A DNA stretch of 64,000 bases from Phylloscopus collybita (Eukaryota; Chordata; Aves; Passeriformes; Phylloscopidae). The notes under the pieces are model-generated. The model made no database searches and was not told the origin of the DNA. It saw only the letters and a list, made by a program, of their open reading frames with translations. Positions 36,201-48,200 of this stretch are shown here, one piece after another. The stretch lies in contig JAJNNQ010000009.1 in assembly GCA_027886175.1 (NCBI GenBank), positions 24,045,501 through 24,109,500 on the forward strand. The letters are read 5' to 3'. How positions within the stretch are numbered: the stretch's first letter is position 1; every line of letters starts with the position of its first letter. Both the position numbers and the translations under genes were made by a program.

Positions 36201-39200
36201 TATATACTGATACAACAGCCTGATCTACAGACTTGGCCCAGACCTGTGTGAGGTCCCAGTGACTGGCAATGTAGACCCGCTTGGGAATGGAGTGGGGGAG
36301 GCAGGTGTTGGTGAAGCTGAGAGTGGCAGGGGAAGCCACAGGGAGGTCCGGACCTGATCTTATATTATGAAGACACCTAGCAATAGGTGAGCCACCAACT
36401 AGTGATAATAGAACATAACTTCTCTAGGGAGGTTGTGTTATGACTGCCTCAACAGTGACTTGTGTCAAGTTTTTATGCCAGAATGGAAGAAAATGGCCAA
36501 GATGTTAAATGCATTAATCAATGTAGTTTGAAGGGCTATCCTGGAATCAAAGTGTTTCCTCAAAAAATTAACTATGACTCTGCAAAAATAATATGTGCAG
36601 GCCTTGGCTGTGAATACAGCATGAAGGGTTTTATTGTTAAATTTAGAATAGCTTGCACAATTCTAGAATGCCCTTTTGTTTTAAGATGGATTTCTTGTGT
36701 TAGTATGTATCTTTCTTGTGTTTCGATAAAGGTTTCTAGGACAGCTTTAGCCCCTGCTTAGAATCCTCCTTTTATTGGTCTCCCCTGCCTCACCCCCTCT
36801 GTCATGCATAATTTCCTTTGTGTCCATCATATAATTCTTATCTTTGAAGTACAGTAAAGTTAGCCACTGACCTTGCAAGACTGCCCTCAGCCCATCCCAG
36901 AACTTGTGCTGGATTTGTTAGAACTAAAATGACTTATTTTGGCATGATGTATTTAGATTGTTTTATTGGTATCTGTAACTTAGAACCCACCCCAGAATTG
37001 TAGTATTAAACCGCCCACCACCCCAGGCTCGGGGTCTCTCTCCAGAGGCACCAGCCTGGTGGCTGGGGGGATCACCCTGACCCCCTTTCCCCCAACCCCC
37101 GAATAAAGCCTCTGTTCCCTGGAAAATCCGAGAGTCCCTTCTTTCTTGGATCCAGCCTTTACAGCGTTACCCAGTTGTGAGACCCGAACCCCCACAAAGT
37201 GACTTGTTGAGGCGTGCAGGGAGCTGCCGGAGAGCCCAGGCTGGACACCGAGCCGGGCCGGGGCAAGCACGCACTGCAACAATTAACCATGGCTCATTAA
37301 TGTTATAGCTACAATGGAGAAGCAGAGAGAGAAGAGAAAAGGAAAAAAACCCAGGAAAAACAGAAAAAAAAAATAGAAAAATAGAAGACATTTAAAAAAA
37401 GAGAAAAAAGGGAAAATTTAAAAAGCATAGAAAAAATGGGGAAAAAAGAAAATAGAGAAAAAAGAGAAAAACTGGAAATAAATAGAAAAAATATAATAAA
37501 AAATACAATTAGGGAAAATGAAACTGATATTTATCAAGCAGTGTTATCTGTGCCTAATGCATCCACTTACAGAAGAAACTGGAGAGAGTATTTGTATGTA
37601 GTATTTGAATGTTATAATGGTCAATTTACCTAAGCATGTGTTTCTCGAAATGTTTAATTATGAAAAGAAATGGGGAATTGTGGGGAGACAAAGGAGATGC
37701 TGCTGAAGGCAGTCTCCCTCCTGATATGTTCCACCTGTGTTAATTATCCTAGAGTAGAAACAGCCTTGCCCTCACAGCCATGGGCATGATAAAAGAGTGA
37801 GTTAACTAGCAGGAGTCGGAGTTGAAGTCAGTTGGAGTCTGCTCGCTGTGCTGTGAAGACCTAGGGACAAGAGGTTGTGCAAGGGCCAGAAAAGGTAAGA
37901 TACTGTATGTAGGACAGACAGGGTTAGGCGGCTGTGCCAGGGTCAGGAAGGAGCCAGCCAGAACTGAAGGGCAGACAGAGCCAGAGCTGTGTGGAGCTGC
38001 TCTGAGAAGATACAGAGGAATGTGTGGGAGACATTTTGAATATCAAGATACTGATACTTTAAGCCTTCTGATGAAGCACCTCAAGTGCGAATGCAGTGTC
38101 CATGTCGAGTACCACCACGTACATCGACTGTGACAGCAATTGATCCAGATGAATACACCAAGACTGCAGGGCTCAGGAGCACTTCCCAGTCATCTGGACT
38201 GGATGCCTGATGCAGCCAAAACAAAAACAGCCTCACCCTTCATGCACCCTTCCCCCTTAGCTTCTCACTTCTTGTTTTCCATTTTCTGAATTCAGGGGGA
38301 TTGGAACATCTGTTTCCTACATGCAACTTTCCTTTATGCAATAGATTTATCAATACTCCTCATTACTGATATTTTCTCTCCTTTAACTTGCACTTTGGGC
38401 AAAACTAAATCTTCTGCGAATTTGTCACTAGAATTTGTAACTCAGAGGCTCCAGATCCATTACTTGATACGTTTCCTAGAAGACTTCTTTCAAAAATGTC
38501 AAAAAGTACCTTGAAATTTCTGCTTTGCACTTTAGTGACTGAACAGAATATGATTGTGGATCTGCCTTTGCATCTGGTCACAACCCAAGGTTTTATTCAC
38601 ATTCTGGATCACAACCCATTCTTGTATTACTCTTGGAGAAAAGCATTTAGATACTGTTAGGCTAGAGAAAAAAAGACAGTGAGAAAGGAAAATCAAAGAG
38701 TTAAAAAGACAACTTTCAAGTATCAGGCACCATTTAGTAATGGCCCTTCTAGATGAAGAACTATAGATTAACTTAAAGGAATGGAGAAAATACCAATGTA
38801 AAACAAAAATGTACAAAACTGAGATGTAAGAAAGCAAAATTAGGTCTTTGCTAGGCACAGTCTTTTCAGTATTCTGCTAGGGGAAAATTTGAGTACAGGA
38901 AATATTGGAGCCAAGCAAAAGAAAATAAGGTTTCTTCCTTATTTTGTCTTCACACATATTGTCTCTCTGCAGTTACCCAAGACAATCTTTTCTTGCAAAA
39001 CAGAAGGATTTTCTATGGAAGAAGGGATGTTCTGAAAGCTCCTGGGCATGTCAAAGAGAATAGGGAAACCATGAATCTGCTTTTTGAAGAATGCAGTTGC
39101 CAATGGGGATTAGGCAGCTCTTCCAGTTTTGCCCTGCATTTCTAGTTCACTGGCTCTTCCAAGTCACACTTTGAATGTCTCAACCATGAGATCCTGGCTT

Positions 39201-42200
39201 CTCAATAGTAACTGAACCCTGTTTAGTTGGGTTAATTAAAAGAATATACCATCATCTGAAGCCAGAGCTAAGGAAACCTACTGTAATTGGATATAGCCTC
39301 TACGGAAGAAGCTGTGGTTGCTCCAAATTAATGAATCCAGACTATATGGGCTGCAGAGGATGGAAGATGTTGCTGCAAATTTTGCTATATAATACTTGCT
39401 GGACTTTCTTGCTCAGCAGAGATTTACGAAGCTGTTCGGTCCAGGTGCTTCAAGGGCATCACCTCTGTATCATTCAAATGCTGTTACTCTACAAGAATGG
39501 GCCCCTGAGGTTCCACACAATGGTCTCAAGAGACTGCAGTGGCTGTAGACATTAAATAATTGTACACTGTATCTTAACAACTTACATGGGTATGTGCTGG
39601 GATTTATGCACAGATACCATGGACAAAAAGAGCTTACCAAAGAGTTTGTCGTCCTGCATTGGTAAGTGACCACCCACAGCAGTGAAACAGGTCTTTTTCT
39701 ACCTGTTACTTACCCATTCACTAGAAGTGCATGTAAAGTGGATGCATTTTTATTCTTCCAGTCTGAGTGCAGATTCAGCCATTTTTGGCCTGGCATTTCC
39801 TCATTTTCTATTACAATTTCTGTTTTGGATGGTCCTCTGAAACAAATGAAAGACATTGATAGAACTTCTGGTAAGTTTCTATGTTACAGTTAGGAAAGTG
39901 AAGAGGCCCTAACATATCTGTTTACTCCAAAGACAGGTCTGAATGATATGGCAAAGCCACGAGTGGCAGATACACAGAGAAGCCAGGTCAGCCAACATAT
40001 GATTGTCACATTGCATTTCCCAACAAGAAGCAGAATTGGAATCAGGAACAGCTAGAACCTTCTGGTGGCATTTACTGTAATGCACACATTGATACTGTTT
40101 CAACAGTTTCTTGGCTTCCCAAAATGTGGAAAAAAAAAAAAAAAAAAACAAACCAAAAACCAAAAAAACAGCAATTGATCTTCATATATAAAGGAGGTAA
40201 CAGAAAAAGTATCTTCTTACAGGCCTGTCACTGGATATCCATTAAAATTTAACAGTAAAGAGCAGTCTAGGTCTTGTTAATAAGAGTTGAGAGTATCTCT
40301 AAAGTCCAAGCTGCCTGCTTTGCGAAACAGAACAAATCTCTGGTGACAATGTCAAACACGTTCTTCTGCAGCAACCTAACAAGTATGTCAGGGTTAGAAT
40401 GATTCACCAGGAGATATTTTCATATATCCACTTCCTCAGTCTAGTTATTGCCTGATAGACTCAAGAAATTGCTGTTTTATTAAACCTTGACTGCCAAATG
40501 GAAAAAAAAAAATAGAGCATTTCTAAATACTTTACTTGTTATGCAGCTTTCCAACACAGAACCATTCACGATTAGCCATCAATCCTGTTCAAAGGCAAAA
40601 TTCTAATTTCTAATTCATGGAAAAGAGAATGACAGAATTTCAGAAAAACTGTGGTGTGTCCTTAAATTGGCCTCCAAACCCAATCTCTCATTCTCTCATA
40701 CCTGGCTGGTAATGCCAGCCAGGATATTAGTTTGTCTTTAAGTCCAATTCTCAATACTGACTATATCTCTTTTTTAAAAGATCTTTACAAAACACCAACA
40801 TTCTTCACCCACTTGATTGCATAAACTGAGATCAACGAATCCTGTTTTATGGTAAAGTTGTCAGTGTAACCATATGGAAATATTTTCAACAGCAGAATAA
40901 CCCAAAGTTTGAGGTCACAGCCCCGGAACCTGCCTGTTACATGACTTATTTTTCAGAATTTCTCTGGGCATATTAGGCAAATACCGTTCCATGATCTACT
41001 AACCAGAATGTGCAGGCATATGTTTGCTGTAAAAGGAGTTTTCTTTCTCAGTGCCTGCTTTTAGCATACACATAAAGATCTCCTCTCTTCCATATTTCCC
41101 AGCCTTTTTCCTACCAAACATATGCAAACCTTCTTATGATGATGACATTCTGCCTTATGATGACATTCTGCCTTACGATCTCTGAACAATGATGTTCACC
41201 ATTTCATAACTGTGTACAGTGATATTTTATGAACTTGTAAACAATGTCTGATCTATAAAATATGTAACTCAAAAATGTGCAAAAAGGTGCAAGTATCATG
41301 CCACTTGATGAATCCAAATCTATATTATACCAAATACCAGATTGTTTTGGTGAAACCTGCAGTTCTGAATTGCAGATTACAGTGATGCTACATTTAGAAT
41401 TAAGAGGATAATATACTTCTAAATCAAGGTAACAACCTACAAAACATACCTGCATGAAATTTTATAATTATTTTACTTAGCAAAGGTAGTATCATACCTT
41501 TCTTCTTTGGTGGTCACAGCTTGATATAAAACACTCAAAACCAGGACACCTTAATTTATATCTTTAGAATGGCTTCTATATTTATGTTCCCCCCTTGATG
41601 CTGCTTATATAAGATTTTCTATTAGATAGGCAAGAGCTGCCACTTGTCTTCTTTCATCTATTTAATGAGAAATAGCCAGAATGAAGGGGAACAAAAAGCC
41701 TCATTTCTAGATGAAGAAAGCTGGAGACAATGATTAGCATTTGTGTAGAGACCAGAGAATTCTCAGAATTTCTAGAGAATGAGAGAACATGAGCTAAAAA
41801 ATCTTAGGAATGAAGATTCAGGCTGGTGAGAGTTTCTAAGTGTGAGACTTTCAGAGGGGCTGCTGGACCAGGAGTACACATTACACCAGGGACTGTAAAT
41901 CACTCAGAGAAAAGGAGGGAGGTGGAGCAATGGATACTCATTTTAGCCAGTCCCATCCTGTGCTCCAGAAACACAGAAGGCAGCAGGTCCCTCTTGGGAG
42001 GCTGTAGCACACATTTTCTTCTAAGTTTCTAAAACAACAAGATTATATTGCTAATTACTTCTAGACATCAAGCTACATCTTCAAGTTCAAAAACAGCTCT
42101 CTTGCGACTTCTTTAATTTAGTGGCCTGCTGACATTGCAGTATCATTCAAGATTTCAGGCCAAACAAATAAAGACTATTTTTATGAAACACTTTTAGAAG

Positions 42201-45200
42201 ACTCTCACTTCTCTGTAGTTTTCTGTTTTCCCATTTGGTTTGAATATACCATAACCACTTTGCTCAGAAACTTGGAGTGGATTTTAAATTAGTGCTTTTA
42301 ATTATTACCTGTACTGGCAAAAAGCAAAATTGAAACATGTGGTGATTCATTTTTCCTAAATGATTCTGTTCTCCCCCAAAATGTATGGTGCATTATTAAG
42401 TTGTTGTAAACCACCCCCTAAGTTGCCATTCATTGTAACCCAACCCCTCCTCCCCTCAGTATCCCAGTGGTCCGAGCCTTGGATCTGCCCCCTCACTGGA
42501 AAGGCCCTTTTAAGCTGAGGACAGGAGGCAGAAGGCGTCTTGCTGCTCTCTTGCTCTTGGGCCTCTTGCTCTTGCCCCCTCTCCCCCTTGCTCCCTCCCT
42601 CCCCCTCTCTCCTGTGGGAGCCAGGCCGCTCTCCCCCAGTGTAGGACCCCCAAACAAACCCTGCCTAATCAGCAGCCTCAGCAGCCGTGTCATGCCTTGC
42701 CTGCCTGTGTGCTGCCATTAGTTGCTACATGCTGCCACGGGAATTCTCCCTGAAAGCTCTGGTAAAGCCCCTGTACCTCACTTCCTTTCCTGGACCCAGA
42801 AAGACTTGTTGCCAGTTCTCCTGCAGCTGCTAGCCGGGCAGGAAGAAGAGCAGAAAAAAGCAACAGAAACAGTATTTGTTGACTCAAACCATACATACTG
42901 GAAGGGAGAGTGCAGTTTTGAGGTACATCAGTTTAAGATGATATTTAGAAACTGGAAACGATCATGCAAATGACTTTCAAATTTTTGAGGCCTCTGGCGC
43001 TGACTTATAAGGAGGGGTTGAGGGTACTGAACTTGCTTACTCTTGTGAAGAGTAAGCTAAGGGACAATTCAATAGCAACATGCAACTACTTGAAGAGGAG
43101 TTAAAACATGACTGAAACAAATTTTTCTCAATAGTGCAGCATGGTACAACATGGGGAAATGGCCTAGACCTACATCTTTGGAGACTCACAGCACATGAAA
43201 AAGAAATACTTCTTCATTAGGAAGGTGAAGCAGCCCTGGAACAGTGAGCCCTATCCATCAAACTTTTCAAGACTTGGCTAACAGAGCCACAGTGGTTGAA
43301 TGATTCCATTTGGCAGTAGGTCTGCTTCAAGTGGGAGAAGGACTAGATGTTCTCCAGATGTCTGTTACAGTGAGGATTTTATGATTCTTCTGCACAGCAC
43401 ACCATAGTGACCAGAGCCTATGATGAAAAACTGAATCTTAAAGAAGTCCAGCAGTTACTAGAACAGACTTTTCACACAGCAGAGTGTATTTTAACATTAC
43501 AGAACAGTCACTGAATCACAGAATCACAGAAATAATTAGGTTGGAAAGAGCTCCCAGATCATCAAGTTCAACCAATATCTATATGAAGATATCTGAAATA
43601 CCTACATTACTTCAGGAAGTATATTAATGATATCTGCAAACTTATTGTTACCACGGTAACAATAACTCATACCTTTTGAGTGGTGTTTTTTTGTACCAGA
43701 TCCCTCAGCAGATTTTCAAATTAAGTTATAAATCCTACCTGCACCACGTGACTTTATAACATCTCACAGTGCTATTAGGAGGAAATTATTTGCACACTCA
43801 AGTAATATTTTAAAACCCACATGGTTCTAAAAGTCTGAACAGACCATAAAATTTTAATTTTCTTATCTGTCTAATATCTGCAGTAAATCTTTAGGACCAG
43901 AAGAGCTGCATTAGGCCCTCTGAGCTCAAACTGCTCGAACTTAACACTCAATGAATGAATTTTTGGGTTCCTGTAGTCTCAACCTGTGGGCTTCTCCAAG
44001 ACTGTGGAAAGTTTCATATTAAAGTTTACAACAGATGCATGACAAATAGCAATGTTTTATGACTTTTTTCTCCTCTACATCTGAGATGATAGAAATACCA
44101 AGTTTAGTGGTATAAGACAAGTGTGACTCTCACACAGATTTTCATTAGGTCCTCTGCACTGCTTTCAAGAATGAAATGGGATTTGGACCTATTTAAAAGT
44201 TCTTCCACAAGACTTCCTTTCACTAAAAAATTAACTATCAGAAATTCAGCCAAAAGAAATCCTATGAAGCCATCTAATCCATTCCCCTAATTGGAAATAA
44301 GATCAACCATATCTAAATTTTCTCTGGCAGATTTTTGTGCCCCGTTTGTACATAACTTTAAGGACAAAGAATCCTCAGCATTTCCAGTCAATATATTCAA
44401 GCAAATTTTTTTATAATGTTTACTCTAAATTTTACTACTTGTCATTTAAGCTTATTACTCTGCCTTTTTCCATCAGAAATGGAGAGCAGTTTATTCCTAA
44501 CCTTCTACATATTTCAAGGCTCCTATAACTCTTTTCCCCCTGACTGACCAAGCAAAGTTTCCAACCATTCTTCGCAGAATATGCTTTCTAGGTCTCTGGT
44601 CATTTCTGCTGACCAATTCGCATTTAGTCCAAATCTGAAGACCACAAAACAATTACACATAAACATTCTTGCTTAATTCAGGCCATTCTGCCAGCCTGAC
44701 AAAAATTTTTAAATTCTAATCCTGTCCTCCAAACTGCTTTTAGATCCTCCCAGCTTGATGCTGAATGAGAAATTATCAAGCCTACTCTCCCCTCTATAAT
44801 CTGAATGACTCACAATACTGTTGTATCCTTCCAGACACATTGGCAAGCATATGGCCCCCCACCAATACATCCTTATGGTTTGACAATGAATCATCAGCAT
44901 TCCCATATCATTTCATCTCTGTTCATAGTTCCTTACTTATTTCAAAAGTCATTTCACATAGTGTGAAAGTTAAAAGTGTATCACATCTACAGTTTTTCCC
45001 TCTCCACAGTGTCTCTGGTATTTCAAGGAATAAATTAAGGGATTCTGACCTGATTTGTTACTGATAAAACATTCTGTCTGTCATTAAGACCCTATGATTC
45101 TGTAATTTGTCGGTAATTCTAGCTAGGCAAGTAGTTTGTAAATCTTCATATCTCATTCTTTCATCCTTTTTAATGAAAGATGACACAGCAGTTTCCTCCA

Positions 45201-48200
45201 TTCTCTATAACTTCTCAAACCTATGGCTACCACTACTGTCAGCCACAAATGAGACCCATCAGAGCCATAAATACTAAATACTCTTAGATGATTTCAACAA
45301 AACTAGCTACTTTGAAGAGCATTGTACTACCTTCTTATTTCTTACTCTAATCCTCTTTCTTAAGTCTTTGCTATCTTAGTAACATAATATGATTTCCTAA
45401 GGTTTCTTTCTGGTTTTGTTTTTGGTTTTTTCTTGCTCTGTTCCCCACCCCCCTATAATATTCCTGGCTTTTCTCATTCTTTCTCTGGACACTTACAGTT
45501 CTACACCAGTACTTGTAGGTTTTATCTACATGTTCACTCTCTCTGGAATTTCACTTTCGATTTCAGGTCACCCTACAGCTTGTGCCTTAGCCGAGTTAGC
45601 CTTGCTCCTTCGCAGAAAGATGTCTGCTAGATCTAATGAACATCACAGGATACAAAAAAATTCTAACATATCCAATTCCTTTAATCTAAAAGTTTCCTTT
45701 AATCTAAGTAAACTTAAAAAATATTTAATAACCTATAAAATTGGTTATTGTAAAATAAGGCAAAACATTTCAATTTGCAGTACCAATTACAAAACTCAGC
45801 TAGGAATTTCTAAATTTTACTGATTTTTCAATTTCAACTTTAAAATTAGAGTATTCCTTTGATAAATTTAATTTCAAGATATGGATGTTATGTGTGTTTA
45901 AGAGAGGAATTTTTAGAATTAAGAGAGAAAAAGAGAACCCAGTCTGTGTTCTACATTATAAATGTGCTCTCCGTGGGGACAAGTAATGTTTCATTAGATA
46001 AGCTGTACAATGGAAATATTTAATTAAAAGTTTCCAGTGCATTCTAGTCTGCTACTTGCTGATTACTGTGCTCAGCAGTTACAGTTTACAGTGAAAAACA
46101 AGCGTTATGACTTGCATACTAAATTATAATGAAAAGCAAAGGAAACAAACTGGAAGGCAGGGACTAATTTCAGGTTATGAAGTTCTTAATTCTGTTTGTA
46201 ACACATCTGGGATACTTCTGTACAGCAATGTCTGCAATACCTTATTCTCCCTATTCCATTCAGAAAAACTCCTTCAAATGTATTAAATTGCAAGTTCAGA
46301 ATAAAGTATAATCCATAAACTGGATTACTTCTTGCTTCATTTTAGTTTCTACAATTCCACTCTTGTAGGCTTCATGTGACAGCAGGGTTGGGAAAGGAAG
46401 CCTTGAGTTAGGCCAGAAGGCAATGGATTACACACATGGACACTAATTTAAAACAAATTAGGCCTACTTCAGAGCTGGAACAGCATCTGTTTCCTGTCTG
46501 TATGTATTGGTTAAAATGTTTCTTGGTCTTGAGCAGAATTCTCTGAAGCCACAGCTGTGCTATAGAATAGGGAGTAAAAGATCAAAACCTTGATTTTAAC
46601 AGCATTAAAATCAGAGATACCTGAAATTTTAAAGTGAAAACACTTTAAAACATAGAAAGTAGAAATTAAAAGTATTCACTGCATTGATAGAAAAAATAAA
46701 CACGTAAGGTTAAATTAATCTTAAAAATTTTAATAGAAAATTGGTATTCACTGTGATATTTTCAGGTTTCAAAATCTCTCAGTCCTATCTCCTAGCTGAT
46801 AAACTAGTCAAACCTATGAAGAATAAGTTAACTCATACTGAAAAAAAAAAAAAATCAATCGCTTGCTTTATGCTTGCTTGGCATGCTGGTTTTGGCTGAG
46901 ATAATGTTCTTCACAGCTAGAATGGGGTTGTGTTTCAGATTTGTGCTGAAAACACTGTTGATAATAGAGGGCTGATTTCATTCTTGCTGAGCAGGGCTTA
47001 CCCAGAGTCAAAGTCTTTCCTGCATCTCACCCCCCTCAGGCAGCGATGGGGCTGGGGGTGCACAAGGGTCCAGCAGGGGCCGCAGCCAGGACAGCTGGCC
47101 CACGTCTCCAAAGGGATGTTCCACATCATACGGCTTCACGCTCAGTATGCAGAGTGGGAGGGAGGAGAAGGAAGCTGCAGGCAGATGTTTGGAGTGATGG
47201 CATTTGTCTCCCCAAGCCATCATCACAGGTGAAGGACCCTGTTTTCCCAGAGATGGCTTAACGGCCTCCTGCCCTGGGAAGTGGTGAATGAATTCCTTGT
47301 TCTGCTGTGCTTCTGTGCAAGGCTTTTGCTTTACCTATTAAATTCTCTTTATCTTTATGAGCCTTCCTACTTCTACTCTTCTGTCTTCCCCTCCCAGCAG
47401 GAGGAGTGAGCAAGCAGCTGTGCAGGGCTGAGCTGCTGGCTGGCATTAAACCTCAACACTCTGAGTCTGTAAATTATAGGTTTCAAAAAGTATCGTTTTG
47501 TAGCTAAACTTTAAAAAAATACCAATTGGGAGCATCTAAAGTTAAAGCTTCAAATAAAATCTAGATTTTCTTAGCGGGAAGTATTAATTCAACTTCAAAT
47601 TAATGTAAAGTCCTTCATTTAAAGTCAATTAGCTTTTCATTTTAAAAACATGAAGGGTGTATTTCAGAGAAAAATGTTGTTTTGAAACAATATTTTAGTT
47701 AATTTTAAAAACAACTTGATTTTTCAAACTATTTTCCCCTGTAATCAGACTATACACTGAATTTGAACAAAATTCACTTGTTTTTTTGTTCAACATTATA
47801 CTTTACAGAATTATTAATCACTAAGAAATCTTATTAAATTATTAATTTAATAAGAAATCTTCCCATAGTGTAATTTATGCTTGGTTTTTCAAGATATGTA
47901 ACATATTTATTCTTTTATTGCTAATTTCTTCTTTTCTCATCTCTAACAGTTCTTGAGAGCCAGTCTCATAGTCATCTTTAAATTTTTGAACCTGCTTTTT
48001 ATATCTAAAGCTAATGCTTTAGATATAAAAATGAGCTTCATGAGCTAAGATTACCTTTGAAAGGACACCTGTCTGTTTAGTGATACAAGGTTTATATGCA
48101 GAGGATGTCTTTCATTAGGATGCATGGTAAGAGTTGAGGAGAGTGTGTGGAGGTCAAATAAGACTTTCCTGAATTACATAGCAGAAAGAGCAAAACTGAA

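Larger units (their letters stand above)
35685..38135 (+). mobile_element. Complete but coding-defective LTR provirus (ERV), antisense to CORIN
   Basis: Two LTRs (445 and 457 bp) in direct orientation flank a 1.55 kb interior. Both begin TGTGGGG and end TGTGACA. Six-base flanks GCAGTT (35679-35684) and GCAATT (38136-38141) fit a target-site duplication with one change. A primer binding site follows the 5' LTR after two bases, and a purine-rich tract precedes the 3' LTR. No gag, pol or env reading frame is recognisable, so the element is non-autonomous or heavily deleted. The interior includes a segment resembling another LTR (about 36960-37290). A six-base duplication and tRNA-Trp priming are known for alpharetroviruses; assigning this element to that group is inference. 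Confidence 0.9.
34422..39713 (-). other. CORIN intron hosting an LTR provirus
   Basis: A 5.3 kb intron, nearly half of it the LTR element at 35685-38135. The remaining sequence is unique AT-rich intron plus the 27-bp duplication. Confidence 0.7.

Noticed and set aside
36462..36761. 99-codon open frame inside the provirus
   Set aside because: No retroviral motif or conserved domain is visible, so it is treated as chance or decayed sequence.
37436..37633. Lys/Glu-rich 65-codon frame in the provirus
   Set aside because: It is produced by the purine-rich tract; no viral domain is recognisable.
38532..38700. Minus-strand stretch with a good pyrimidine tract and a VSK...W peptide, considered as the missing SRCR exon
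   Set aside because: The peptide does not align well and there is no suitable donor; the exon at 39714-39836 fits in sequence, phase and splice sites.
42467..42721. Leu/Pro-rich 84-codon open frame that looks like a signal peptide
   Set aside because: The sequence is C/T-rich low complexity in an LTR-like block; the opposite strand is open too and there is no gene context.
46930..47261. Open frames of 70-100 codons on both strands
   Set aside because: They lie entirely within the ERVL-type LTR.
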